From Sedimentisphaerales bacterium (GTDB lineage: Bacteria; Planctomycetota; Phycisphaerae; Sedimentisphaerales; SM23-30), in the NCBI GenBank assembly GCA_016928435.1, contig JAFGKT010000011.1, positions 1-64,000 on the forward strand: a stretch of DNA of 64,000 bases, written 5' to 3'. The first letter of the stretch is position 1. Every line of letters begins with the position of its first letter. A program made the translations under genes and the position numbers. This document shows positions 49,608 to 58,953 of this stretch, one piece after another. Below the pieces are notes generated by a model. It made no database searches, was not told where the DNA came from, and worked only from the letters and a program-made list of their open reading frames with translations.

Positions 49608-52600
49608 ATGGTTAATCATTATCGCCATAATAACCAAGAGACTGACGATATGGCAAGGATCAATTTTGCCTCGTCGGATCGTTCTTGGTTGCGGATCGAG
49701 CGACGCCGAATCGCTTCGATATTACAAATCCTTGTTGTCGCGGCTTTAATATTGTCTTTTTCAGGCAGTATTTGGGCCCAGCAGGAGCAGTCCGCCCAGA
49801 ATGGATCCAGCGAACAGGTGCTGTCGGAAGACGAGTTTGTGGCTTTGTTCTTGGAGTACTCAGCGGCTCAGAACAGGGACCCTGAATCAGCCGAAGCGCG
49901 TGATTTGGAGGAGCGTTTTAACGAGGCTTTGGCGCAGCGTGAACAGGTTTTGGCCACTGACGCGAACGCGGCTATGTCGGTTTTGCCGGGCGACTCGGCG
50001 CCGATTCTGCCGGATTCCTCAGCGATGCCGATAGCTCAGACGTTATCCGCTGAAGCAGTGCCCACCGATGACCAGGTTGCGGACCAAGCGATTTTGGACT
50101 TGTTCCTGCAATTTGCCGAGGCGCAGGCGGCAGACCCTAACTCAGCCGAGACCGCCCAACTTGAACAGATGTTCAATGAGGCCTTGGCGTTACAAGAACT
50201 CAATCAACAGACAGCAGGGGGGCAAGACGCTGAGGCCGTTACGGTTGAGGAACTGGCGGAGTCCGCGGCGTTGGCAGCGACTGAAACGGCCCCGGTAATA
50301 GAAGTTACACCGACTGAACCGATTGTGGTAACACCCCCGGCGCCGCAGGTGATTGAGGTGGCACCGATCCAACCGTTGGCACGGAGCGCTGAAACGCAAC
50401 TGCTCGATATTGACCGGCCTCAGTATGATCGTCCCCAATATGTTGATCCGTGTGATTTGCTGCCGGGCACTGGTATTTCTAATCCTGACGATGTGGTGCA
50501 AATTCGCACGGAAGACGGCGTGTTGGATATGGAATTGCTGCTGGAGGTAATGGGGCGTGAGTTCGGCCTTTCGTTTTTGTATGATACGCCCCAGGGAGTG
50601 ACGGGGCAATTCCGCTTGGACCAGTATGGCCAATTGCGCCGGCGCGATCTTATGCCTTTGCTGGAGTCTTTGCTCAGTTTCAGTGACATGGCGATGGTGC
50701 GGGAAGGTTCGTTCATTCGGATTGTGCCCAAGGCTCAATCGTTGCGTGAGACCAATCCGCCGCTCTTTTTCGGCGATGAAGTTCCTTCGGTCCAGGTGGG
50801 CGATACCGTGGTCACTCAGATTTTACGTTTTGATTATGCCACAGTTGAACAGGTGAGCCAGTTTCTAGCTAACTTTACCGATCCCTCGACGATGGTCGCG
50901 ATACCAAACACCGACTACGTTATCTTCACCGAGTATGCCTCTCGTATGCCTCGATTGTTGGAGATGATAAACTTAATCGATCAACCGGGGCCTCGCAAGC
51001 GTTTGCAGACGGTGAATGTAACCTATCTGCCGGCCTCGGAAGCGGTGACCAAGGTGGGAGAGCTGGTTCAGGACTTAACGAATCAGGGCGTTGGTTTTCT
51101 ATCGCCTATGGAAGGTACTGTCACGCCTTCGTCCGGGGGCGGCACCGGCCAAACTGTAACCGGTCCTGTTATTCGGGCTGATGAACGAACCAATCGCATC
51201 TTCGTGATCGGCACCGAAGAAGAAATCAATCTGGTTTTGCAGTTAATGGCGCTGCTGGATGTGGAAGGGCCCTACGATCAGATTCGCTTGGAAGCGATGC
51301 AGGTAGTCAATGTTTTGTCTGAGGATGTCGCTGAGCAGATAAAGCAACTAGCTGAAGTTATAACTCAACGCGGCGCGATGCAGCGCGGCACCGCTGAGAG
51401 CGGAGTTCTTCCGATTCAAGAACCAACTCCGCCGCAGGTTCCGCCGAGTCGCCGTCGTCAGCCCGGTATGCCGGGCAGCATAACCGAACAGGAAATTAAC
51501 GGGCAAGGCCCATTTATGCTATCCGACCAACGCACGAACCGTTTGCTGGTGGTAGGTAACGAAGAACAGATAACTTTGGTGGAGAGATTGTTGGGACTGC
51601 TCGATGTGCCTCCGTTCGCCGCGGTTCAGCCGATCATTGAGGTTTATCAGCCGACGTATGTCGAGGCCCGTGAGGCGTTGGATATTCTGGATCAGTTGGG
51701 TATTACCCAGCCCGATAACATGCGTCCGCGTGACAGGGCCCGTAGTTCGGATCGGGACGGGAGTTACGGCGGTTATGGCAGTTACGGAGATAGAAATTAT
51801 GGTCCGATGTATCAGCCGATGATGCCGATGAGTCCAATGATGGCTCAGGCGATAGAGGATTATCAGTCTTTGCTGCCGGGCACGGAGGATTTTGATATCA
51901 AAGTGGCCGTGCAGGAATCGAGCAACAAGCTGTTTATCTTAGCCACCGCCACGCAGCACGCGAGTATCGCCGATATTATGCAGCACATCGATGTCGAGCC
52001 GAACGATGCCGGCGCCATTCGGATCTACTCTTTGGAGAATCGCGATCCGGAAGATGTAGCTTCGATGCTGCAGGATTTGTTGGAATCGGATCGTACCGAC
52101 GCTGAAAACCAAACGGCAATACCGGGTATCGAAGGCGCGCCCACGATTGTCGCTTTGCCCGAAATCTACGCGGTGGCGGTGCGGGGAACGCAACGTCAGC
52201 ACGAAGAAATAGAGGAAATCCTAAAAGTTATGGATCGCCGTTTGGCGCAGGTTTTGGTCGAAGCGATTTTGGTGCAGGTGACGGTAAACGATAATTTGGA
52301 TTTAGGTATTCAGTTGCAGGATTCTTTTGACGTAGGTGGTACGCGTCGGGTTTCTGGTTTATCGCCGTTTGGTTTGAGTCCGGCGTTGCCCGCCGGAGGC
52401 GATGTTGTGACGGGAACGGGAGGCGTGCTGGCGTTTTTCAGCGATCAACGCGTTTATGCCACCTTGGAAGCGCTGCAAACCGTAGGCAATACTCGCGTGA
52501 CCTCCGAACCGCGAGTTTTGGTGAACGATAACCAAGAAGGTACCATTACCAGTAAACGCAGTGAACCGACGACTACATCCACTATACAGCCCGGTTCGGA

Positions 52601-53126
52601 TACCCCCATAGTCACTTTTGATGAATATGTCGATGCCGGCACTACCTTGACAATAAAACCCCATATCAGCGAAGGCAACTTTATTCAGTTGGATATCTCC
52701 CTGTCGGTTGATAGTTTTGATGGGACCGGTTCCGCCAATGTGCCGCCTCCCAAGTCAAGCAACGAAATCCACACGGTCGTTAATGTGCCCGACGGTATGA
52801 CGATTGTTTTGGGTGGTCTAACCACGAGTAATGATTCGGTAACGGTCAATAAGATTCCGCTTCTTGGTGATTTACCCCTTATTGGTTCGTTGTTCCGTAA
52901 CGTTAGTCGGGGCGAAGGCCAGACGGTTCTTTACGTATTTGTCCGGTCGCAGATTGTGCGCAGCCGGGCGGAAGAAGGAAATGCTGATTTTCAAGATTTG
53001 GAGTTATTGTCGCAGCCGTATCGCCAGGGTTTGCGGAACCAGGAACAGGATTTCAATCGTCAGAATTTGATTCCGGGCGTCGAGAGCCCGTTCCATCTGC
53101 GTCGGCCGAGCGTTTTGGATGAATAA
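49608..53126 (+). CDS. gspD: type II secretion outer-membrane secretin GspD
   Basis: The 1172-aa protein has a signal or anchor segment at about residues 37-57. Two copies of an acidic helical repeat (about 74-113 and 157-199) precede the N domains. The N0 to N3-type region covers about 295-880 (RTEDGVLDMELLLEVMGREFGLSF, LRFDYATVEQVSQFL, and repeated DERTNRIFVIG/DQRTNRLLVVG strands). The secretin core (about 890-1110) has VLVEAILVQVTVNDN, RVTSEPRVLVNDNQEGTI and IPLLGDLPLIGSLFR. It is longer than usual (about 650-700 aa) because of the N-terminal extension and linkers. It forms the outer-membrane channel. A shorter start at 49650 is possible. Confidence 0.92.
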   Translation: MVNHYRHNNQETDDMARINFASSDRSWLRIERRRIASILQILVVAALILSFSGSIWAQQEQSAQNGSSEQVLSEDEFVALFLEYSAAQNRDPESAEARDLEERFNEALAQREQVLATDANAAMSVLPGDSAPILPDSSAMPIAQTLSAEAVPTDDQVADQAILDLFLQFAEAQAADPNSAETAQLEQMFNEALALQELNQQTAGGQDAEAVTVEELAESAALAATETAPVIEVTPTEPIVVTPPAPQVIEVAPIQPLARSAETQLLDIDRPQYDRPQYVDPCDLLPGTGISNPDDVVQIRTEDGVLDMELLLEVMGREFGLSFLYDTPQGVTGQFRLDQYGQLRRRDLMPLLESLLSFSDMAMVREGSFIRIVPKAQSLRETNPPLFFGDEVPSVQVGDTVVTQILRFDYATVEQVSQFLANFTDPSTMVAIPNTDYVIFTEYASRMPRLLEMINLIDQPGPRKRLQTVNVTYLPASEAVTKVGELVQDLTNQGVGFLSPMEGTVTPSSGGGTGQTVTGPVIRADERTNRIFVIGTEEEINLVLQLMALLDVEGPYDQIRLEAMQVVNVLSEDVAEQIKQLAEVITQRGAMQRGTAESGVLPIQEPTPPQVPPSRRRQPGMPGSITEQEINGQGPFMLSDQRTNRLLVVGNEEQITLVERLLGLLDVPPFAAVQPIIEVYQPTYVEAREALDILDQLGITQPDNMRPRDRARSSDRDGSYGGYGSYGDRNYGPMYQPMMPMSPMMAQAIEDYQSLLPGTEDFDIKVAVQESSNKLFILATATQHASIADIMQHIDVEPNDAGAIRIYSLENRDPEDVASMLQDLLESDRTDAENQTAIPGIEGAPTIVALPEIYAVAVRGTQRQHEEIEEILKVMDRRLAQVLVEAILVQVTVNDNLDLGIQLQDSFDVGGTRRVSGLSPFGLSPALPAGGDVVTGTGGVLAFFSDQRVYATLEALQTVGNTRVTSEPRVLVNDNQEGTITSKRSEPTTTSTIQPGSDTPIVTFDEYVDAGTTLTIKPHISEGNFIQLDISLSVDSFDGTGSANVPPPKSSNEIHTVVNVPDGMTIVLGGLTTSNDSVTVNKIPLLGDLPLIGSLFRNVSRGEGQTVLYVFVRSQIVRSRAEEGNADFQDLELLSQPYRQGLRNQEQDFNRQNLIPGVESPFHLRRPSVLDE

Positions 53127-53234
53127 TCAAGTGTGTCATTACCACGAAAACGCCGAATTCAGAAATACGATACCGAGCTTTTGTTAGAACCGCTGGGGCT
53201 GGACTTTCGGCGTCGGCGTTCGCAATAATATAAT

Positions 53235-54920
53235 ATGAAGCAAAAACTAATAGAAATCGCCCGTTCCACCGGACTCGTCGATGCCGACGTGTTGGCCGGC
53301 TTTTTGCAGTCGCACAACGGCGATCGCGCCATTGACAAAGCGATGCTCGATTCCACTAAATTCGCTGAAGACGATGTGCTTAGGTTGTTCAGCGAATTGT
53401 TGGAGATGCCTTATGTTGAGCAGATAAAGGCCGACCAGGTGCCGACGGAGTTTATCGCCGCGGTTCCCGCTACCTATGCTCAGCGTCATGGCTTGCTGGC
53501 CACGGCGTTTGACGACGGCGTGGCGACGGTGGCGACGAGTAGGCCTTTGGATCTTTACCCGATGGATAACGTCGGCAAGATGATGAACTGCGCGGTAAGG
53601 CCTGCCCTGGCGACCCGCGCCGCGATCACCAGCGCCATTAACGCCGCGTACGAACAGCGCGTCACCGTGCTGGAAGAAGTCGCCGGCGAAGTCGATTCGC
53701 AGAACATCGAAGGTTTGATCGATGAGGTTTCTTCGTCGGAAGATTTGCTGGATGTGGTGAATCGGCCGCCGGTGATCCGCTTGGTCAACGACATTCTCTT
53801 TCGCGCCCTGCAACTGCGCGCCAGTGATGTTCACATTCATCCGTATGAGCAAAAGATACTGATTCGTTATCGTATCGATGGCTTGATGTATGATATGCTG
53901 ACGCTGGATATACGGATTCTGCCGGTCGTGGTTTCGCGTATCAAGGTAATGGCCGGGATGGATATTGCTGAGCGTCGTATGCCTCAGGATGGGCGCTGTT
54001 CCGTAAAAATCGGCTCGCGCGAGGTTGACCTTCGCGTCAGTACCGTACCGACCGCCCACGGCGAACGCAGTGTATTGCGTATCTTGGATAAAAGTACGGG
54101 TGTTTATACGCTGGACGGTTTGGGATTGGCGTCGGAAGATTTGGCGCGTGTGGATACGATGCTGCACCGCAATCACGGCGTGTTTTTGGTTACGGGACCG
54201 ACCGGCAGCGGTAAATCCACCACGCTGTACGGCTTTCTCAAGCGAATAAACGCCGCGGAAAAAAACGTAATGACCATCGAAGACCCCATCGAGTACCAAC
54301 TCGAAGGTATCAGTCAGATCGAGGTCGCCCGGCGTAAAGGAATGACCTTCGTCACGGCACTGCGACACGTTCTGCGCCAAGACCCGGATGTGATAATGGT
54401 CGGTGAAGTTCGCGACGAAGAAACCGCGCGGATGGTGATTCAATCATCGCTGACGGGCCACCTGGTTTTCAGTACGCTGCACACCAATGATGCCGCCAGC
54501 GCGATAACGCGTATCGTCGATTTAGGTATCGAGCCTTATTTGGTGGCGTCTTCGGTGATCGCGGTTTTGGCGCAGCGTCTGGTACGAAAGCTCTGTCCCA
54601 GTTGCAAGGAGTGCGTGCCGGGCGATTCACTGGAGATAAAGGAAATGGGCCTGGGTATCGGGGCCTTCGAGAAAATATATCAGCCGCGCGGCTGTGATAA
54701 ATGTTTCAATACCGGTTATATGCACCGTACCGGCATATATGAATTGATGACTATCGATGATGACATTCGCCAGTGCATTTATCATCAGGAAACCGCCGGG
54801 GCGATCAAGAAAGTCGCCATGCAGTCCGGAATGACAACCCTGCGTATGGATGGCCTGCGTAAAGCCGAAGCGGGCGTTACTTCCTTGGAAGAAGTGATGC
54901 GTGTTGCCGCGACGGACTAA
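53235..54920 (+). CDS. gspE: type II secretion ATPase GspE
   Basis: The 561-aa cytoplasmic ATPase drives pseudopilus assembly. The N-terminal MshEN-type domain covers residues about 1-140. Then come SDVHIHP (about 197-203), Walker A GPTGSGKST (321-329), the Asp box IEDPIEY (about 348-354) and Walker B VIMVGEVRDEET (386-397). GHLVFSTLHTNDA (408-420) is the His box. Zinc cysteines are 454, 457, 487 and 490 (CPSC...CDKC). No clear ribosome site precedes the ATG. Confidence 0.96.
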   Translation: MKQKLIEIARSTGLVDADVLAGFLQSHNGDRAIDKAMLDSTKFAEDDVLRLFSELLEMPYVEQIKADQVPTEFIAAVPATYAQRHGLLATAFDDGVATVATSRPLDLYPMDNVGKMMNCAVRPALATRAAITSAINAAYEQRVTVLEEVAGEVDSQNIEGLIDEVSSSEDLLDVVNRPPVIRLVNDILFRALQLRASDVHIHPYEQKILIRYRIDGLMYDMLTLDIRILPVVVSRIKVMAGMDIAERRMPQDGRCSVKIGSREVDLRVSTVPTAHGERSVLRILDKSTGVYTLDGLGLASEDLARVDTMLHRNHGVFLVTGPTGSGKSTTLYGFLKRINAAEKNVMTIEDPIEYQLEGISQIEVARRKGMTFVTALRHVLRQDPDVIMVGEVRDEETARMVIQSSLTGHLVFSTLHTNDAASAITRIVDLGIEPYLVASSVIAVLAQRLVRKLCPSCKECVPGDSLEIKEMGLGIGAFEKIYQPRGCDKCFNTGYMHRTGIYELMTIDDDIRQCIYHQETAGAIKKVAMQSGMTTLRMDGLRKAEAGVTSLEEVMRVAATD

Positions 54921-54949
54921 TGTGAAGTTTTATTAAGTTTTGAGAAGCA

Positions 54950-56170
54950 ATGCCGACTTTTGAGTATATAGCGATAGACAAAAAAGGCAAGCAGACCCGC
55001 GGCAGTATTGGCGCGGAGTCCGCCGGTGCTGCGCGTCGTCAATTGCGCAATCGCCATTTGCACGCGACCAAACTACGCCCGGTCAGCGCAGCATTACAGC
55101 AAAAAGCGTTTGACATAGGCAAGCTATTTAGCGGCCGACGCCGACGCATGGTATTGGAATTCACACGCCAATTAGCTACCATGGTCGAAGCCGACATGCA
55201 GCTTACCGAAAGCCTCGCGGTGCTGATTTCCCAGAGCGGCAATCAGAAATTCAACCAGACGATCCAAAATGTGCGTGATCAGGTCTTGGCCGGCGAAGCC
55301 TTGGCGGACACCCTAAAGCAGTATCCCAAGTACTTCGATCAAATCTACGTTTCCATGATCCGCGTCGGCGAAGCGACGGGTAACCTGGGTAAATCGTTGA
55401 CCTTGCTGACTGACTACATGAGCAAGCGTCAGCGTATCGAAGCGAAGATTCGTGCAGCTCTGACGTATCCAGCGATTCTGGTGGTGATTTCGATATTGCT
55501 CACAATCGTTCTTATGACGTTCGTGGTGCCGAAGATTACGCGTATTATCACCGATTCCGGCCGTGAGCTGCCGGGCGTTACCAAAGCGCTGATGGCTGTC
55601 AGCGGCGCCTTTGTGAACTATTGGTTTATCATGCTGCTCGTTTTAGCGGTTGGTTATTATCTGTTAAATCGAGCGGTTTCGACTCCCAAAGGACGCGTGG
55701 TGTACGATAGATTCAAACTGAAAATACCGGTGATCGGAGAACTGCTGCGGCAAAGTATTGTGGCGCGTTTCACCTCCACATTGGCAGCGTTGATTCGTTC
55801 GGGAATGCCGATGGCGGAGGCCTTGCAGGTTGTAGCCGACGTTGTGGGCAATGAAGTATTGGCGCAGGCGGTGCGGCAGTCACGCGAACGAATCATGGCG
55901 GGGGCCGACGTGGCAACGCCCCTGCGTGATAGTCGTGTGGTTACCCCGGCGGTTGCGCATATGATTTCTGTGGGCGAGCGGTCCGGCGAACTAGAGAGCA
56001 TGTTGGTCACCATCGCGCAAGGCATCGAAGAAACCACCGACATCTCCGTGCAGCGTTTGAGCGCGGTCATCGAGCCGGTGATTATTGTTATAATGGCTGG
56101 TATTGTGGGTTTTATTTTGATGGCGACATTGTTGCCGATCCTGCAGGTGGCCAATATCGGCGCCGGTTAG
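54950..56170 (+). CDS. gspF: type II secretion inner-membrane platform protein GspF
   Basis: The 406-aa protein starts FEYIAIDKKGKQTRG, the family signature. Two T2SSF domains have the motifs FTRQLATMVEADMQLTESLAVL (about residues 68-89) and FTSTLAALIRSGMPMAEAL (about 270-288). Three inner-membrane segments are about 177-200, 225-243 and 375-400. It forms the platform that GspE acts upon. The gap after gspE is 29 bases, so translation in one operon is expected. Confidence 0.96.
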   Translation: MPTFEYIAIDKKGKQTRGSIGAESAGAARRQLRNRHLHATKLRPVSAALQQKAFDIGKLFSGRRRRMVLEFTRQLATMVEADMQLTESLAVLISQSGNQKFNQTIQNVRDQVLAGEALADTLKQYPKYFDQIYVSMIRVGEATGNLGKSLTLLTDYMSKRQRIEAKIRAALTYPAILVVISILLTIVLMTFVVPKITRIITDSGRELPGVTKALMAVSGAFVNYWFIMLLVLAVGYYLLNRAVSTPKGRVVYDRFKLKIPVIGELLRQSIVARFTSTLAALIRSGMPMAEALQVVADVVGNEVLAQAVRQSRERIMAGADVATPLRDSRVVTPAVAHMISVGERSGELESMLVTIAQGIEETTDISVQRLSAVIEPVIIVIMAGIVGFILMATLLPILQVANIGAG

Positions 56171-56507
56171 GTCGGCGCGTCAATTTAGATAGGTTGTAAG
56201 TTAAAATGTAGTAAGCGTTCACAGTAAAGAGAACCACTAATTCACACTAATAATCACTAATAAGAAATTAGCTGCCAGGGGCAGGATGGAAGTATGAGGA
56301 GATAGTCTTGGGTGTAGTGTGGGCGATAAGTCAGAGAGTTTCATGAAAAACGCGAAACATACGAAAAATAAGCATGAATGGATACTAATGGACACGAATA
56401 AAGGCAATGCAATGGGCATGGGCGGCTCTGGGTTCATTGGTGGCTACGAGAGCGTGAACGGTTACAAAATGTAAAGAAGTTGATTTTTGAATACAGGAGA
56501 CAACGTG
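56171..56507. repeat. gap in the secretion operon with dispersed repeat copies
   Basis: This 337-base stretch separates gspF from gspG. It has three CACTAAT copies (56234-56262 region). AAGAAATTAGCTGCCAGGGGC is at 56262-56282 and GAAAAACGCGAAACATACG is at 56345-56363, which match the motifs seen at 1156-1211. Three GAATGGATAC/GGACACGAATAA-like words follow. There is no gene. The pseudopilin part may need its own promoter. Confidence 0.5.
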
Positions 56508-56987
56508 ATGCGAACTATGACAAAACAAAAGAAAATGGCGAATCGTCGGACAGGTTTTACCTTGGTTGAACTGATGGTGGTGGTGCTGATTATCGGTTTG
56601 CTGGCCGGCATTGTTGGTACCAACGTGGTAGGATTTATTGCCAGGGGTCGGCGTACCGCGGCCGCGGCCCAAATCAAGATATTCCAAGACGCTATCCAAG
56701 CCTATCGTATGGATACCAGTCAGTATCCGGACAATTCGATGGGGTTGGATGCGCTGATTGATCCGCCCGCCGGTGTGAACGGCTGGAACCCGGACGGTTA
56801 TCTCGACAATACCACCAGTATTCCCAAAGACCCTTGGGGCAATGATTACATCTATCAGTATCCCGGCGAACGCAACGAACGCAGCTTTGATATTATCAGC
56901 TATGGTGCCGACGGCAGAGAAGGCGGCGAAGGCAATGACGCAGACATTTACAACAGCGACACCAACATCAACCAAAACGCGATGTAA
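56508..56987 (+). CDS. gspG: type II secretion major pseudopilin GspG
   Basis: The 159-aa protein is counted from the ATG at 56508, 7 bases after AGGAGA. The prepilin peptidase site is RTG/FTLVELMVVVLIIGLLAGIV with Glu at +5. The C-terminal part holds the GspG hallmarks: AIQAYRMDTSQYPDNSMGLDAL, DPWGNDYIYQYPG, and calcium-site residues (SYGADGREGGEGNDADI). It forms the shaft of the pseudopilus. Upstream codons lack a ribosome site. Confidence 0.95.
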   Translation: MRTMTKQKKMANRRTGFTLVELMVVVLIIGLLAGIVGTNVVGFIARGRRTAAAAQIKIFQDAIQAYRMDTSQYPDNSMGLDALIDPPAGVNGWNPDGYLDNTTSIPKDPWGNDYIYQYPGERNERSFDIISYGADGREGGEGNDADIYNSDTNINQNAM

Positions 56988-56997
56988 TCGGGCCGCT

Positions 56998-57567
56998 ATG
57001 CTCAAGGCTGCAAGGCTTGGTGTGTTTGCAGGCCGGCGAAATGGTGGTTATACATTGCTCGAAGCATTGTTGGTATTGGGTATTGTTTCGATAGTGTTGG
57101 CTTTGGTTCTGCCCAACCTGTTCGGCAGGCTCCGGAGCAATCTGTTCATGGAAGACTCCGGCCGATTCGTCAATACCTTGCGGATAGCTTCTCAAGAAGC
57201 GGTGTATCGCGGCAAAAGCATCGCCGTCGTCATCGATATTTCCGATGGATACTACACCGTATATGAAGCCACCATGAACGATGTGTACGGCGAGGATGTT
57301 GAACCGCTTATCGATCGGCAGAGCTTGGAGGCCAGCTATATCGAAGAATTGGAATTCGCTGATGGCTCACGCAGTTTTTCCGGTGTGGTGATTCTTTATG
57401 CCGACCCCCAAGGCTGGCGTGACAACTGGATGTTTACGTTGATCGATCTCGAAGAAAGACGACGTTGGGTACGCTGCGATCTGATGACCACACGCGTGGT
57501 CTCGGATAATCAGCCTTTGGAAATACCGCGTTCCTATAGCGAACTTTCGATGTCGTCGGCTATTTGA
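56998..57567 (+). CDS. gspH: minor pseudopilin GspH
   Basis: The real start is the ATG at 56998 (189 aa), 10 bases after the gspG stop; the longer reading frame overlaps gspG. The prepilin site is NGG/YTLLEALLVLGIVSIVLAL with Glu at +5. A beta domain (about residues 60-180) follows, as in GspH of the pseudopilus tip. It stands one base from the gspI region. Confidence 0.85.
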   Translation: MLKAARLGVFAGRRNGGYTLLEALLVLGIVSIVLALVLPNLFGRLRSNLFMEDSGRFVNTLRIASQEAVYRGKSIAVVIDISDGYYTVYEATMNDVYGEDVEPLIDRQSLEASYIEELEFADGSRSFSGVVILYADPQGWRDNWMFTLIDLEERRRWVRCDLMTTRVVSDNQPLEIPRSYSELSMSSAI

Positions 57568-57619
57568 ATTGGTCAAACATGGTTTCGGCTGGAAACGAAA
57601 CGTGCCCGATGGGTGTACA

Positions 57620-58216
57620 ATGGTTTATCGTACGAAAAAAAACTCGGCTTTCACTCTTGTTGAAGTTATGGCCAGTATTTTTCTAATAGGCATTTTGTTG
57701 GCGGGTATTCTGCTGGCCTATACCCGGTCGGTGGATAACCTAGTGTCGCATACGATGGATGAGCGGGCTCTTGCTGTCGCTCAACGTCAGATTGAAATAC
57801 TTATCGCCACCGGCCAAGAACCGGAAACCAGCCAGCGACAAGGTAGAGACCTAGTCGATCCGGTTTTTATTTGGCATCTCAATTTGGAAAGAGTGTCCGC
57901 GACCGGTGAGATGGTAAGATATGATCTTTCCAATTCGGTTATCAAAGCTACGGTTACAGTGGAACACGAAGGCGACTATTGGTCCGGCAAAGAACCATTC
58001 GAGTTGGTACGCTATTTCAATGTTCTCCGGCCGATTGCGGGTCAGGCTGTGGCGGTTCCGCAGAATTATGAAGCTGAACCGGAACCTTGGTATTTGGATT
58101 TGCAGCGGCGTTTGGGACGCGAGCCCACCGCTGAGGAAACTTTTGAGGAAATGGAACGATTGGAGCTTCTGCCTCCGGGCGCTCTGGAATTGCTGAACAT
58201 ACCGCAAGAGCAGTAA
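57620..58216 (+). CDS. gspI: minor pseudopilin GspI
   Basis: The 198-aa protein is counted from the ATG at 57620 (MVYRTKKNSA). The leader ends KKNSA/FTLVEVMASIFLIGILLAGILL, with Ala instead of Gly at -1 and Glu at +5. AVAQRQIEILIATG matches the GspI helix. A start at 57569 is possible but gives an overlong leader. The C-terminus has an extra acidic segment (about 150-198). Confidence 0.82.
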   Translation: MVYRTKKNSAFTLVEVMASIFLIGILLAGILLAYTRSVDNLVSHTMDERALAVAQRQIEILIATGQEPETSQRQGRDLVDPVFIWHLNLERVSATGEMVRYDLSNSVIKATVTVEHEGDYWSGKEPFELVRYFNVLRPIAGQAVAVPQNYEAEPEPWYLDLQRRLGREPTAEETFEEMERLELLPPGALELLNIPQEQ

Positions 58217-58287
58217 TTTTTGTTTTGGTCGAATACAGAGTAAGCTTTTTCACAGCTATAGAATTGATTGAGTTGCAAAGGTGATTT

Positions 58288-58896
58288 GTGATTTGTTCTC
58301 GTAGGAAAATTAGTTGGGGCCGATCCGCCAAAGGCGTCTCTCTAATCGAGATGTTGGTGGCTCTAACTTTGGTGGCCTTGGTGTTGGCGACCACAGCGGC
58401 TTTATTGCATCATATAACCCAATACAGCGGCGATTTTCAGGAGCGTTTGCAGCGTGAAGCCGAGATTCAAACCTGTATGAACCGAATAGTGAATGAGATC
58501 GCCGAGATTGGCTTGGCCGGCCGTGTCGAGATCGAACACGAAAGCCAAGGTTATCAAGTTATGTCCAAGCTGAGTATTATTTTCGCCGCCGATGAATTGG
58601 GCAATAATGTCAGCCGTCAGATTGATTGGATTGCTGTGCCCCGCTATGAAGAGCAAGACTTGGTTCTGTTTAGACGCGAGACGTCGGCTGATGATCGAGA
58701 TACGCAATATATTCCTTTGTGTGATAATCTGCACATGTTTTATGCCGAGCTGGTCAATGGTGAGGGATTTGTCCCGGAAGACCCCAATGAACCTACGCCT
58801 ATTGTCGAGATAACCGCGCAGGTTTACCAATTTGGGCCGGAGTATCCGGATAACTTGCTCACGTATCGTAGGACCTATTGTCTGAGGCGATTCTAG
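58288..58896 (+). CDS. gspJ: minor pseudopilin GspJ
   Basis: The 202-aa protein starts at GTG after AAAGGTG. The prepilin site is AKG/VSLIEMLVALTLVALVLATTAALL. Variable beta sheets occupy the rest, with RRETSADDRDTQYIPLCDNLHMFYAEL. Position after GspI and before GspK supports GspJ, a tip component. Confidence 0.8.
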   Translation: MICSRRKISWGRSAKGVSLIEMLVALTLVALVLATTAALLHHITQYSGDFQERLQREAEIQTCMNRIVNEIAEIGLAGRVEIEHESQGYQVMSKLSIIFAADELGNNVSRQIDWIAVPRYEEQDLVLFRRETSADDRDTQYIPLCDNLHMFYAELVNGEGFVPEDPNEPTPIVEITAQVYQFGPEYPDNLLTYRRTYCLRRF

Positions 58897-58953
58897 CGGA
58901 TCAAAGCACGACATGCGTTTTTGTGTTGATAGTATCGAAAAGTATTGTAACCA

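Noticed and set aside
53247-54443. 398-aa minus-strand open frame
   Set aside because: It is antisense to gspE and has no recognisable motifs.
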